64,000 nucleotides of DNA from Turneriella parva DSM 21527 (GCF_000266885.1 NC_018020.1:2542001-2606000), one strand, 5' to 3'; shown: positions 1-8,323, numbered from the stretch's first letter. The notes: generated by a model not told the origin, from the letters alone. Made by a program: numbers and translations.

Positions 1-350
1 GCACGTCCGCCGAGTCTTTCTTTGGTGAGAAATAAAAAGTAGCGCCTGTGCCGGCGGGCGAATCGTAAGAATGTGCCGACTGACTCATAGACGAGCTGGC
101 GCGCTGTCAGGCGGCGTGCGCGAACCCCGGCGACGAGATTTTCCATCGGGCGAAAACAATATTCAACGAGTTCGACGGCCAGATCTTCCATTTCGTTGAA
201 ATGCCGGTAGAATGTCGCAGGCACTACGCCCGCTTCGCGCGTGACCTCGCGCAGGCTGATGCTTGAAAAGCTGCGGTCGTCGCTCATGAGTTTAATCGCC
301 GCTACCATGAGTGCGCGGTGGGTTTTCAGGCGTTGCTGCGATTTTTTCAT
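1..350 (-). CDS. TetR-family regulator, FabR-like (partial, runs off the left edge)
   Basis: Start ATG at 348-350, read leftward; the C-terminus lies outside the window. The visible 116 residues hold a TetR helix-turn-helix with SLREVTREAGV followed by FYRHF, then a helix ending in FLTKERLGG. This layout closely resembles FabR, the repressor of unsaturated fatty acid synthesis genes in Gammaproteobacteria, so control of membrane lipid genes is a reasonable inference. The start overlaps the stop of the DedA gene by 4 bases (ATGA), so the two are co-transcribed. The ligand-binding part is mostly missing, so the FabR assignment rests on the N-terminal half only. Confidence 0.75.
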   Translation of the reverse strand, partial: MKKSQQRLKTHRALMVAAIKLMSDDRSFSSISLREVTREAGVVPATFYRHFNEMEDLAVELVEYCFRPMENLVAGVRARRLTARQLVYESVGTFLRFARRHRRYFLFLTKERLGGR

Positions 351-994
351 GCTGCCGCCTTCGTCTTGCGCCTCTGGCGCAGGTATTCGATCACCATCGG
401 CATCACGGAGAGCAGAACGATGCCGATGACCACGAGGCTGAAATGTTTGCGAATGACTTCGAGATTACCGAATGCGTAACCAGCGAGGGTCATCGAGCTG
501 ATCCAGAAGATGCCGCCGACTACGTTAAAAATGGCAAAATCGCGGTATCGCATTTCGGCAATACCCGCGACAAACGGGGCCAAAGTTCTCACAATGGGAA
601 CAAAGCGCGCGAGCACAATGGTTTTATTGCCATACTTCTCGTAAAATTCATGGGTTTTCTGCAGGTATTCACGTTTGACGACGCGCGAAAACCGTCGCGT
701 GACCACGTGCCCGAGGTAACGGCCGACTGCGTAGTTCAGGGTATCTCCGGCTATTGCCGCAACTGACAGGCTCACGAGAATAATGGGGAGTGAAAGGGTG
801 CCCCGCGCCGCAAGCGCGCCCACGGCAAACAGCAGGGAATCGCCCGGCAAGAAGGGGGTGACGACGAGGCCGGTTTCGGCAAAGATGACGGTGAACAGAA
901 TAGCATACATCCATATACCATACTGCAGCGACCAGGCGTCGAGATACCGCTCAAGGTGCAAAACCACGTCAATCGCGGCAACGATAAACTCCAT
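347..994 (-). CDS. DedA-family inner membrane protein
   Basis: A 215-residue membrane protein with the DedA (SNARE-associated/VTT) pattern: an early ETG..VTPFLPGDSLLF segment, GDTLNYAVGRYLG, and the typical FVPIVRTLAPFVAG motif with its conserved Arg, followed by hydrophobic C-terminal helices. DedA proteins of the YqjA/YghB type are proposed lipid flippases or proton-dependent carriers needed for envelope homeostasis. I start at the ATG at 992-994, because the upstream in-frame extension to 1042 is not typical of the family. It is the first gene of a two-gene operon with the FabR-like regulator, a link that fits a membrane lipid role. Confidence 0.88.
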   Translation of the reverse strand: MEFIVAAIDVVLHLERYLDAWSLQYGIWMYAILFTVIFAETGLVVTPFLPGDSLLFAVGALAARGTLSLPIILVSLSVAAIAGDTLNYAVGRYLGHVVTRRFSRVVKREYLQKTHEFYEKYGNKTIVLARFVPIVRTLAPFVAGIAEMRYRDFAIFNVVGGIFWISSMTLAGYAFGNLEVIRKHFSLVVIGIVLLSVMPMVIEYLRQRRKTKAAA

Positions 995-1097
995 GTTTAC
1001 TAACTTTACCACCGCACGTGGTCTGACAATAAATATCTGCAAAAACGCCTATTGCAGAAAGTGTTGCCGCAACCTTTGGCAGAGCAATTCTGGGCCT

Positions 1098-1682
1098 ATG
1101 AAGACCCCATACCGCTTTGCGCTGATTCTGGGCCTTGCGGCCGCCAGCGCCTGTGCATCCACGACAAAGAGGCTCGATGCGAATGAAGACCTGACCGCAG
1201 ATTCGGGTGAACTCACCAGGGGGGAGCTCGAAAAGGCCGCGCAGGCCATGGCGCAGAAGGTGCAGGCTCACTTTCAGGCAAACCGGCCCGCCGAGGGCAT
1301 TTTTGTCGCCTTTCTGCCGACGAAAAACGACACTTCTGAGCAGCTGCCCGTCAATGTATTCGACAACCGGGTCGTGGCCGATCTGCTCGCCGGCAAGATC
1401 TACACGGTGAGGGTTGAAGACCGCACGAAGGCCCTTTCTGAAATCGCGTTCAGCCAGACCGGAGCTACGGCGAACGGCATTTCGGCCGGCAAAATGCGCA
1501 GCCCTAACTTCTTCATTCAGGCAGAAATTCACGAGAATATTTTCAAGACCGGCGGCACGCGCATTGTGGAGCAGATTCTGAACTTTGAGATGCGCTCGGT
1601 CGAAACGCAGCTCGTGGTGTTCAGCGACCAGATTATCTACCGCAAGAAGCCGCGTAACCAAAAGGGCGGCGTGGGATGGTAA
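1098..1682 (+). CDS. LpoB-like lipoprotein (putative penicillin-binding protein activator)
   Basis: 194 residues starting with a lipoprotein signal (ALILGLAAASAC, lipid Cys near residue 19). The mature part has the LpoB (PF13036) layout: VFDNRVVADLL, a strand YTVRVEDR, a helix with SEIAFSQTG, then the strand pair around NFFIQAEIHENI. In Enterobacteria LpoB is an outer-membrane lipoprotein that activates the peptidoglycan synthase PBP1b. The stop overlaps the start of the COG3014 gene by 7 bases, implying translational coupling. Family membership comes from pattern and size only; activation of a PBP is inferred. Confidence 0.6.
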   Translation: MKTPYRFALILGLAAASACASTTKRLDANEDLTADSGELTRGELEKAAQAMAQKVQAHFQANRPAEGIFVAFLPTKNDTSEQLPVNVFDNRVVADLLAGKIYTVRVEDRTKALSEIAFSQTGATANGISAGKMRSPNFFIQAEIHENIFKTGGTRIVEQILNFEMRSVETQLVVFSDQIIYRKKPRNQKGGVGW

Positions 1683-3088
1683 CACGAAATATGTGCGCGA
1701 GGGCGATAGCCTTCGCGCATGTATTTCTGGTTTTCCACTGCTCGGGTTCATACGCGAAGAAGATTCGCGGCGCTGAAGAGGCCTTCTATTCAGGTGATAT
1801 CGATACCGCAGTACAGCGTATAACCCCGCTCGCGCAGGATTCAAACGCGAAAGACCGTTTGCTCTACTATATGGAAGCAGGGGTCGTCTACCATGCCAAG
1901 GGGGATTTCAAGACCAGCAATGAAATTTTCGGGCGCGCCGATGAAATGGCCGAAGAAATCAAGACCAGCATCAGCAGTTCGGTCGCGGGCTTTTTGCTGA
2001 GCGACCGCGAGTCAGCATTTCAAGGCGAAAATTTCGAGCGTATTCTCATCAAGTATTATATCGCGCTGAACCAGGTTTTGCTCGGCGACATCGCTGCCGC
2101 GAAGCGCACACTCAGAAAGCTCGAGGTCGATCTCAAGGATATGAAATATGAAGATGCCGCGTACAAGCAGGTGCTTGCGGCCCGGTATCTCGATGCATTG
2201 ATATCTGAAGAGCTGAAGCAATATAACGACGCGCGTGTGCAGTATAAAAATCTCGAAATGTTCGGCGTCGATGGCGCATGGCTCGCGCGCGAGCGTTATG
2301 CTCTGGCTGCCAGGGCGCGCGACGCGGGTGACATGGCGAAATACGCGGCGCACAAATTTTCGGTGCTCGACACGGGCGTGAGAACGCCCGCTGGTAAAGA
2401 GGCGGGTGAACTCGTCGTTTTGGTGCAGACGGGTAAGGCCGCGGTCAAGGCAAGCCGGGGTAACCTGATGAGTGACCGGGAATTTGCGCTTGCACTGCGC
2501 GTTGCAATCGACGTCGCGATTTTGTCGCAGGGTAAAGGCCTTTCGACGGCGGGTGTGATCGCCATGATGGGCACTGCCGAGAATCCGATTCCCAAATTTG
2601 ACGTGCGCGATCACTCAGGCGTGCCCCCGCTTTCGGTTATGGCTGCAGAGCTCACCGGTGCTGCACTCTTGACTGATTTCGATCTGATGGCGCAGAAAAA
2701 CTTTAACGACAACTATTCGTCTTATATCAACAAGAATGTGGCATCGATTGCGACCAAGATAGTCGTCGCCGCCGTCGCAGCAGATCAACTGGCGCGGCAA
2801 ATTCGCAAAAATAACGACGGCGTGGTCGGTGCGCTCGGCGGGCTCGCTGTGGGGTTGGGCGCGGGCGGCGCAGTCGCAGCCACGGTCAAACCCGATCTGC
2901 GCAGCTGGCATATGCTGCCATCGGGTTTCGCGGCGCTGCGTGTCTGGCTGCCGCCTGGCAAATATTCGCTGACCGTGCCCGATGCGACGTCGGGCTATGT
3001 TGTTTACGGAAATTATCTGCAGCCCTTTGAAATTCAGGCAGGCAAAAAGAGTTTTGTGTCGCTGCGCGCGTTTAAGCGCGGGCTTTGA
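1676..3088 (+). CDS. COG3014-like envelope protein with TPR-type N-terminal region
   Basis: 470 residues. After a hydrophobic leader ending in FLVFHC (a relaxed lipobox; H before Cys is unusual) comes a helical repeat region (AEEAFYSGDIDTAVQRI, AGVVYHAKGDFKTSNEIF). The second half has a Gly/Ala-rich stretch (GALGGLAVGLGAGGAVAATV) and a beta-rich end with PPGKYSLTVPD. This resembles the uncharacterised COG3014 group. It overlaps the LpoB-like gene upstream by 7 bases, so both probably act on the cell envelope together. The alternative start at 1691 would shorten the leader. The 3' end overlaps the convergent YdjM-like gene by 17 bases. Confidence 0.6.
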   Translation: MVTRNMCARAIAFAHVFLVFHCSGSYAKKIRGAEEAFYSGDIDTAVQRITPLAQDSNAKDRLLYYMEAGVVYHAKGDFKTSNEIFGRADEMAEEIKTSISSSVAGFLLSDRESAFQGENFERILIKYYIALNQVLLGDIAAAKRTLRKLEVDLKDMKYEDAAYKQVLAARYLDALISEELKQYNDARVQYKNLEMFGVDGAWLARERYALAARARDAGDMAKYAAHKFSVLDTGVRTPAGKEAGELVVLVQTGKAAVKASRGNLMSDREFALALRVAIDVAILSQGKGLSTAGVIAMMGTAENPIPKFDVRDHSGVPPLSVMAAELTGAALLTDFDLMAQKNFNDNYSSYINKNVASIATKIVVAAVAADQLARQIRKNNDGVVGALGGLAVGLGAGGAVAATVKPDLRSWHMLPSGFAALRVWLPPGKYSLTVPDATSGYVVYGNYLQPFEIQAGKKSFVSLRAFKRGL

Positions 3089-3602
3089 TGCGGCGCAGGC
3101 TGTAACCGCCGATTGCGACGATCGCGCAGGGTAACCATACTGCCTTGATTTCAGAGGCGAGAATTGCCAAACCTCTGCCGGTGAAAAACTCGCGCGCAGT
3201 CAGCGGGCTGACTTCAATCGGTCTCAGCGAGAAGAAATAACGTTCGCCGGTGAAAGGTATGAAGAAGCCGACGCCCTTGCCCCCGGTGGTGAGCGCGTCG
3301 AGAACACCGTGTGAGGCAGTCGCGGCGAAGACGAACAGAAAAACTTTCAGGCGATGCCCTTGGAATGCGTTTAAATACGCAATCGCCGCAGCGAACAATG
3401 CTGCAAACACGAGCGAATGGCTGAGGCCACGGTGGCCGAGCATATGGCCATAGGGTATACCGAATCTGAAGGCTATGACATCCGCATCGGGCAGCATGCT
3501 CGCGAATATGCCGATGAGCAGCAGCTTGTAATGTATCTGCTTCTTGCCTGCTGCGATCGCGATCGCAACGGGAACAACAGGATGCGTAATGAGCGAAGCC
3601 AC
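3072..3602 (-). CDS. YdjM-family membrane-bound metal-dependent hydrolase
   Basis: 176 residues with the PF04307 pattern: an N-terminal His (THPVVP), LPDADVIAF, HRGLSHS and SHGVLDALTTGG motifs, which carry the presumed metal ligands, set among four to five hydrophobic segments. Members are integral inner-membrane proteins; in E. coli the family member YdjM is LexA-regulated and its substrate is not established. Here the gene is followed by 6 bases to the VOC-family gene upstream, so they may share a transcript. Its 3' end overlaps the convergent COG3014-like gene. Confidence 0.8.
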   Translation of the reverse strand: MASLITHPVVPVAIAIAAGKKQIHYKLLLIGIFASMLPDADVIAFRFGIPYGHMLGHRGLSHSLVFAALFAAAIAYLNAFQGHRLKVFLFVFAATASHGVLDALTTGGKGVGFFIPFTGERYFFSLRPIEVSPLTAREFFTGRGLAILASEIKAVWLPCAIVAIGGYSLRRIKARA

Positions 3603-3608
3603 GAGGGC

Positions 3609-4070
3609 TTAAGCGAGCGCTTTGCGCACGTCTTCGGGCGCCTGTATGAGTTCTATCAGCACGCCTTCGCCGCAGAGCGGAAATTCTTCATTGCCTTTTG
3701 GGTGGATAAAGCACACATCGTGGCCGGCCGCACCCTTGCGAATGCCGCCCGGGGTGAAGCGCATGCCCTGCGCGGTCAGGTATTCCACTGCCGCTTTGAG
3801 ATCGTCGACCCAGAGGCCGATATGGTTGAGGGCTGGGTCGTCGACTTTGGGTTTTTTCGCCGGGTCAATCGGCTGCATGATATCGACCTCGACTGCGTGA
3901 ACGCCGTGGCCGATCTCGAGAATATCTTCGTCGACATTCTCTTTTTCACTGACGAAAACAGACTTTGGGGTGAGGCCCAGGGTATCGACCCAAAGCTTGC
4001 GCAGGCGGCCCTTGTCGGGGGCGCCCACCGCGATCTGTTGAACACCGAGTATTTTAAAGGGTCTCTGCAT
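3609..4070 (-). CDS. VOC (glyoxalase/methylmalonyl-CoA epimerase-like) family protein
   Basis: 153 residues, one vicinal-oxygen-chelate domain made of two beta-alpha-beta modules. The second module shows [10 protein letters not shown] (His ligand) and ends with VLIELIQAP (Glu ligand), as in methylmalonyl-CoA epimerase and glyoxalase I. The first module has [10 protein letters not shown], so Gln occupies the place where epimerases usually have His, which makes the exact reaction uncertain. A segment with AEVDIMQP-like character lies between the modules. It precedes the YdjM-like gene by 6 bases. Confidence 0.75.
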   Translation of the reverse strand: MQRPFKILGVQQIAVGAPDKGRLRKLWVDTLGLTPKSVFVSEKENVDEDILEIGHGVHAVEVDIMQPIDPAKKPKVDDPALNHIGLWVDDLKAAVEYLTAQGMRFTPGGIRKGAAGHDVCFIHPKGNEEFPLCGEGVLIELIQAPEDVRKALA

Positions 4071-4138
4071 ACATTACGCCGCTTGCTTCGAGCGCCTCAG
4101 CAAGCGACGTGCCCTGAGGTGCTCGAAGGGCATCACGG

Positions 4139-4423
4139 CTACGCCTCTGATTCTTTCAGGGTGTAGATTTCGTCTTTCACCGGCAGTTCGCGGCGAAGGT
4201 TTTTGATGAACGGGTTTGGGTCGCCCATCGGTGAATAGTCAGGGCAATCGGAAACGACGCGGCGTGCTACCGTGAAGTATTTATATTGCTTTTCTTCGCC
4301 TGAGCGCTTCGCCCAGCGTTTTTTTGAGCATTTGACGCGCAAAACGTATTTGCTCGCGTCGGCTTCGAACACGCGCACGACATGGCAATGTTCGCAGTTC
4401 GCGCAATAGACTTTTTCTCTCAT
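4139..4423 (-). CDS. Small Cys-containing protein, possible zinc ribbon
   Basis: 94 residues, not recognised. The N-terminus has MREKVYCANCEHCHV, then VKCSKKRW and SDCPDYSPMGD, giving a CxxC pair plus two further Cys that could bind one zinc or an iron-sulphur cluster. The middle is basic and aromatic (EEKQYKYFTVARR). There is no signal peptide, so it is probably cytoplasmic. It is transcribed divergently from the Lrp-type gene. No function is proposed. Confidence 0.6.
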   Translation of the reverse strand: MREKVYCANCEHCHVVRVFEADASKYVLRVKCSKKRWAKRSGEEKQYKYFTVARRVVSDCPDYSPMGDPNPFIKNLRRELPVKDEIYTLKESEA

Positions 4424-4452
4424 GTTATCGTCTAAAACTATTTTCGAAACAG

Positions 4453-4519
4453 GGGGTCAACGAAATAAGCGCGGGCCAACCGCGACAGGTACCCATCTGC
4501 TGCATAAATCATTGACCCC
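4453..4519 (+). other. Structured leader ahead of the Lrp-type gene
   Basis: An 8-bp perfect inverted repeat (GGGGTCAA at 4453-4460, TTGACCCC at 4512-4519) encloses a second 5-bp hairpin (CGCGG/CCGCG). The region ends 28 bases before the chosen start of the Lrp-type gene. It could form a long RNA hairpin in the 5' leader or serve as a DNA operator; the sequence does not decide. Confidence 0.4.
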
Positions 4520-4547
4520 GCGTTCGCCGTCTGCATGTTTTCGACGC

Positions 4548-5051
4548 ATGTTGAAGACCCTCGCTACCGAAGAGCTGAAGATTCTGAACGCCCTTTCTGA
4601 AAATGCGTTGCTTAGCAACCAAGATCTCGCTGCGCTCGTGGGGGGGGATGTTTCACGCATCGCAGAGGTGCGCTCTGAACTCGAGTCGTCGGGCATTATT
4701 CTGAAATACCGCGCGATTATTAATTGGGAAAAAATCGAAAGTTCTGGGGTGAACGCGGTCATTCAGGTCAAGGTCACCCCCGCGCAGGGGCAGGGATACG
4801 ACGAAGTCGCCCGCCGCGTCTCGGCTTTTCCCGAAGTGCGTACGTGCCTGCTCGTCTCAGGCTCGTTCGATTTACTCGTTGAGGTAGACGGCCCATCACT
4901 GCGCGACGTTGCCTTTTTCGTCGCCGATAAACTCGCAACGATCGAAGGCGTGAACCACACCAGCACCAACTTTCTTCTAAAGCGTTACAAGCAGTCCGGT
5001 GACATGTTCTCGGTGAGCGGTAAGACCCATCGCCTGCCGATGGTTATATAA
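4548..5051 (+). CDS. Lrp/AsnC-family transcriptional regulator
   Basis: 167 residues. The N-terminal winged helix (TEELKILNALSENALLSNQDLAALV) is followed by the Lrp linker SSGIILKYRAIINWEKI and a C-terminal RAM/ACT-like effector domain (NAVIQVKVTP, FPEVRTCLLVSGSFDLLVEV). Members form octamers that bind amino acids or related metabolites. I start at ATG 4548 because the in-frame extension back to 4422 runs through the structured leader and adds a sequence unlike the family; no clear Shine-Dalgarno is present for either. It ends just before a strong bidirectional hairpin. Confidence 0.8.
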   Translation: MLKTLATEELKILNALSENALLSNQDLAALVGGDVSRIAEVRSELESSGIILKYRAIINWEKIESSGVNAVIQVKVTPAQGQGYDEVARRVSAFPEVRTCLLVSGSFDLLVEVDGPSLRDVAFFVADKLATIEGVNHTSTNFLLKRYKQSGDMFSVSGKTHRLPMVI

Positions 5052-5067
5052 GGGGTCTGGGCGCCCG

Positions 5068-5141
5068 AAAAAATTGGCGGCAGCCGTCTTCGGCGCTTAA
5101 GCAGCATTTCGTCTTACGAAATGCGAGGCCGCCGGTTTTTT
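5068..5141. terminator. Bidirectional terminator-like hairpin
   Basis: A 14-bp stem pairs 5068-5081 (six A, TT, GGCGGC) with 5128-5141 (GCCGCC, GG, six T), with two G-T wobble positions. Inside sits a second perfect 8-bp hairpin (GCATTTCG at 5104-5111, CGAAATGC at 5117-5124). A and T tracts at either end let it serve both the Lrp-type gene (+) and the convergent TPR-lipoprotein gene (-). The rest of the gap up to 5246 shows nothing else. Confidence 0.7.
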
Positions 5142-5246
5142 CGGTTAACCGCGCCCTGACGGCTATCGGAAGCTGCGAGGCTTTCGCCTTTTGCGGATTG
5201 AGCGCGGCGAAAACTTATCTGTATTCTTCGGTTGGCAGCGAAGCGC

Positions 5247-5951
5247 TTACAAATTCTTCAACCAGACTTTCACGCGCCCGGCCTCTGACGAATTCGGAGA
5301 GAGCGCCAGGTATTTTTCGAAATGCTTCTTTGCGTCGGCCTTCTTCTTTTCGTTCTGCGCGGCGATGCCGGCGCCAAGATATGCTTCAGCCAAATCTGGG
5401 TATGATTGAATCGCTCGCTCATAGACCTTCAGCGCGTCGCGTGACTTTTTCGCACGTAGGTTGATGGCGCCGGCGTTGATGAGCAGACGATGGTCTGTGA
5501 ACGTATTCTTTTCGGCGGCCGCGTAGCTTTTGAGCGCAGCTGCAAAGTTTGTTTGGCTTGCATAGACGTTACCCTGCACGTAGTGCGCGCGGCCATGGTT
5601 CGGGTGGCGCTGCAGTGCATCTCTGATCGTCTGCGCTGCTTCTGCAACCTTACCTTCTGCGAGCTGCACCTCGGCGATTGCGGTCAGGCATTGTTTCTGC
5701 GTTGGGTTTGCGCGCTCACCAGAGCGTGCTGCATTCAACGCGGCTTTGAGGTCGCCTTTATCGACGAGCAGTTCTGCGGCCTCGCCGAAGAGCGCCGCCT
5801 TTTTGTTGTCGTCAGTTGCCGCATTGGCTTCTTTAAGCAGTGCGTCGATCTTCTGGTTGAGTGGAATATCAAGACGCGTGCGCGCCGCCGTCTTTTCTTT
5901 GCACGCTGCGGTGCCTAAGAGTGCAAGCAAAATCAGGGTTCTATAATTCAT
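5247..5951 (-). CDS. TPR-repeat lipoprotein
   Basis: 234 residues. The signal peptide ends in a good lipobox (LLGTAAC). The mature part consists of about five tetratricopeptide repeats, for example LKAALNAARSGERANPTQKQCLTA, VAEAAQTIRDALQRHPNHGRA and DALKVYERAIQSYPDLAEAYL with the usual A-x3-Y/F spacing. TPR lipoproteins usually scaffold envelope complexes. The start overlaps the stop of the TetR gene by 4 bases (ATGA), so expression is probably controlled by that repressor. Partners cannot be deduced. Confidence 0.85.
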   Translation of the reverse strand: MNYRTLILLALLGTAACKEKTAARTRLDIPLNQKIDALLKEANAATDDNKKAALFGEAAELLVDKGDLKAALNAARSGERANPTQKQCLTAIAEVQLAEGKVAEAAQTIRDALQRHPNHGRAHYVQGNVYASQTNFAAALKSYAAAEKNTFTDHRLLINAGAINLRAKKSRDALKVYERAIQSYPDLAEAYLGAGIAAQNEKKKADAKKHFEKYLALSPNSSEAGRVKVWLKNL

Positions 5952-6553
5952 TTTTCTTCAAGCTCCACGCCGTTCATGTAGATGGAAATCATCTCGTCTA
6001 CCTTAGATTCGATATCACGGTTGTAGCGGCCAAACAAGAGCCATTGTGACAGAACTTCACGCAATCCGCCTGAAACGAGAAAGCTCATCAGCTCAGAGTC
6101 GTGTTTCTTGAGCCTGCCCGAGGTGATACCCCGGTCGAGCATGACCCGAATCGTTGCCTGCAGCAGTTCTTGAAACCAGACAGTCTGCGCGCGAATCTTG
6201 GGCTCTGAGTTCATCGTCGTGAGCAACAGTATGACGGTCTCGCGATGGTTCTGAAATACCGAAAGCAGTGATTTTGCGAGGTCGCTGAGCGCGCGCTTGA
6301 AGTTCTTGTGGTCGAGTGCCTCGACCTGCAGGTCGGTGAGATAGCGCTGAATATCGATGAAAATCTCTTGCAAAAGAGCGTTCAAGACCTGTTCGACGCT
6401 TTGAAAATGCAGGTAAAACGTGCCTCGTGCGAGTTTGCTTTTCTTAACGACGTCGGCGATACTTGTGCCGGCATAACCCTTCTGGGCAAACACGGCTTTG
6501 GCCGCTTCTAGAATTTTCTCGCGCGTGAGTTCTTTGCGTTTCTCTTGTCGCAT
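5948..6553 (-). CDS. TetR-family transcriptional regulator
   Basis: 201 residues with a classic N-terminal TetR domain: REKILEAAKAVFAQKGYAGTSIADVVKKS and ARGTFYLHFQSVE, followed by a helical ligand-binding half. It heads an operon with the TPR lipoprotein and faces tadA divergently. A perfect 13-base palindrome lies 30 bases upstream, which suggests autoregulation. The inducer is unknown; TetR proteins in front of envelope genes often respond to lipophilic compounds. Confidence 0.88.
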   Translation of the reverse strand: MRQEKRKELTREKILEAAKAVFAQKGYAGTSIADVVKKSKLARGTFYLHFQSVEQVLNALLQEIFIDIQRYLTDLQVEALDHKNFKRALSDLAKSLLSVFQNHRETVILLLTTMNSEPKIRAQTVWFQELLQATIRVMLDRGITSGRLKKHDSELMSFLVSGGLREVLSQWLLFGRYNRDIESKVDEMISIYMNGVELEEK

Positions 6554-6583
6554 GGGTTGTACCTTCGGGTAATCGCTAAGATT

Positions 6584-6596
6584 AGACAGCCTGTCT
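6584..6596. promoter_or_regulatory. Palindrome in the TetR/tadA divergent region (candidate TetR operator)
   Basis: AGACAG-C-CTGTCT is a perfect inverted repeat in the 77-base gap between the divergent TetR and tadA genes. Part of the arm (GAGACA) recurs at 6618-6623. Size, symmetry and place fit a TetR-family operator. No promoter boxes are assigned with confidence. Confidence 0.5.
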
Positions 6597-6630
6597 CAAA
6601 AAGTCGCTTCGGTTTACGAGACAAATTCGT

Positions 6631-7086
6631 ATGCTCGAAGAGGCCATATTACGCACCGCGCTCGCCGCCGCCTACAGCGAGGCCGAGCTGGCATTTGCCG
6701 AGAACGAAGTGCCTGTCGGTGCAGTCGTCGTCTGGAACAATGAAATTATCGCACGCGACCACAATCGCATCGTGCAATCGGCGAATGCGCTGCGCCATGC
6801 GGAGCTCAGCGTGCTCGAGCGCGCGGCGGGCGTAGTCAAGAATGAGCGCCTCATCGACTGCCATCTGGTGACGACCCTCGAGCCTTGTATGATGTGTTCG
6901 GGCGCCATTGTGCATTCGCGCGTCGCTTCGGTGCATTTTCTGGCCGAAGAAGAGCGCGCGCCGGGTCTGAAACAGCTTCTGGCGCTGCCGAATGTGAACC
7001 ACAAGCCGCAGCTTTACCGCCACCGCAGCGAAGACTGGGATTCAGCAGCGCTGCTGCGCCGATTTTTTCAGATGCGCCGGCAATGA
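6631..7086 (+). CDS. tadA: tRNA adenosine(34) deaminase TadA
   Basis: 151 residues of the cytidine/deoxycytidylate deaminase fold. VPVGAVVV and the catalytic HAE (LRHAEL) supply one zinc His and the proton-shuttle Glu; PCMMCSGAIVHSR supplies the two zinc Cys. TadA converts A34 to inosine in tRNA-Arg(ACG), allowing wobble decoding. The segment before HAE (SANALRHAEL) differs from the usual DPTAHAEI but keeps the active residues. The stop overlaps the alr start by 4 bases, so the two genes are co-expressed. Confidence 0.92.
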   Translation: MLEEAILRTALAAAYSEAELAFAENEVPVGAVVVWNNEIIARDHNRIVQSANALRHAELSVLERAAGVVKNERLIDCHLVTTLEPCMMCSGAIVHSRVASVHFLAEEERAPGLKQLLALPNVNHKPQLYRHRSEDWDSAALLRRFFQMRRQ

Positions 7087-8207
7087 TCGATTCGACCCAG
7101 ACAAATCACGATTCAGCGCCCCCGGTAACGCTGCGCATTCACGCAGACGCGTTGCGCCACAATCTCGCCCGTTTTCGCCAGCTGGCACCGCGCAGCAAGA
7201 TACTGTTGCCGGTGAAGGCCAATGCCTATGGCTGCGGACTGCAGACGCTGTTTCCGGTTTTTCAAAAGAACGACGTCGACGTGCTGGGCGTCGCGAACTG
7301 CAACGAGGCAGTTGAACTGCGTGCGCTCGGCTGGCAGAAGCCTGTGCTGAACCTCGGCGGTTTTTTCAGGGGCAACATCCAGAGCATTCTCGACCACCAG
7401 ATTTCGGCTTCGATCACTGACTTGTGGCAAGTGAACGAACTGAACGCCGCCGCATCTGGCGCGACAGTGCGCGTGCACCTGAAGCTCGATCTCGGTATGG
7501 GGCGCATTGGCATTCGTCAGAATGAGTTGCCTGATCTGGTTTCTGCGCTGAAGGCCGCACCAAACCTGCAGATCGACGGCATGTTTACGCACTTTCCGCA
7601 TTCGGGGCCCGAGGCGGCCCCCTTTACGCTGGCGCAGAATGAAAACTTTGTGAGGATCTCGCACGAACTCATAAATGAACTTCAGCTTGAGCGTGGCTCG
7701 GTAACTCTGCATGCGGCGAACTCGTACAGTGCAGCCTTCTTTTCGCAGACGCACCACGACATGATTCGCCCCGGCATTTTGTTTTATGGTTATTACCAAA
7801 GCGAAAGTGACCGGGTGCAGTTTAATGAGCGTTTCGGCTTCAGGCCGGCGCTCGAACTTGTGGCGACGCCGATCAGCGTGCGCACGCTGCGCCGGGGCGA
7901 CGGCATCTCTTATGCGTCGCTCTACCATGTAACCGAAGAACAAGAGACTGTCGCTGTGTTGCCCCTGGGCTATGCCGACGGTATTCCGCGGGCGCTCTCG
8001 AACCAGATCACTTTCGGCCGCCACCCCCTGCGCGGCCGGGTGACGATGGACCAGATTATTCTCGGCAACGCGGAGGGCACCTCGCCGATTCGCCTGCTGG
8101 GTGAGGGGCTACCTTCTTTGGAATACTGGGGTGAACTTTCGCACAGCTTTTCTTATGAACTCATGTCTCATCTCGGCAACCGCATACAGCGTGTGCTGGT
8201 CGACTAG
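7083..8207 (+). CDS. alr: Alanine racemase
   Basis: 374 residues, the normal length. The PLP-binding Lys is in LLPVKANAYGCG, the second catalytic base Tyr in GISYASLY, and the LGYADGIPR and GRVTMDQI signatures are present. The enzyme makes D-alanine for peptidoglycan. I start at ATG 7083, which overlaps the tadA stop (ATGA); the first 15 residues are a short polar extension. No Shine-Dalgarno is obvious, as expected for coupled translation. Confidence 0.93.
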   Translation: MIDSTQTNHDSAPPVTLRIHADALRHNLARFRQLAPRSKILLPVKANAYGCGLQTLFPVFQKNDVDVLGVANCNEAVELRALGWQKPVLNLGGFFRGNIQSILDHQISASITDLWQVNELNAAASGATVRVHLKLDLGMGRIGIRQNELPDLVSALKAAPNLQIDGMFTHFPHSGPEAAPFTLAQNENFVRISHELINELQLERGSVTLHAANSYSAAFFSQTHHDMIRPGILFYGYYQSESDRVQFNERFGFRPALELVATPISVRTLRRGDGISYASLYHVTEEQETVAVLPLGYADGIPRALSNQITFGRHPLRGRVTMDQIILGNAEGTSPIRLLGEGLPSLEYWGELSHSFSYELMSHLGNRIQRVLVD

Positions 8208-8323
8208 CCCGTTTGAAACTCGTCGTATTTTGCCATTTTTGCGCTTTCTGCCGATTACAGTAGACGTCGGCGGCTGATTCCGTATTTCGTGTTCTGATTT
8301 TTACGAATCACTAAGGAGACAAC

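Noticed and set aside
969-1844. Long open frame on the minus strand opposite the LpoB-like and COG3014-like genes
   Set aside because: It has no recognisable motif and the + strand genes have signal peptides and family patterns; it is an antisense shadow of GC-rich coding DNA.
3417-4166. Long + strand frame opposite the VOC-family gene
   Set aside because: The minus-strand protein has clear VOC motifs with metal ligands; the + frame has none.
7113-8024. 303-codon minus-strand frame opposite alr
   Set aside because: Alanine racemase with PLP Lys and catalytic Tyr lies on the + strand; the antisense frame is Arg/His-rich noise.
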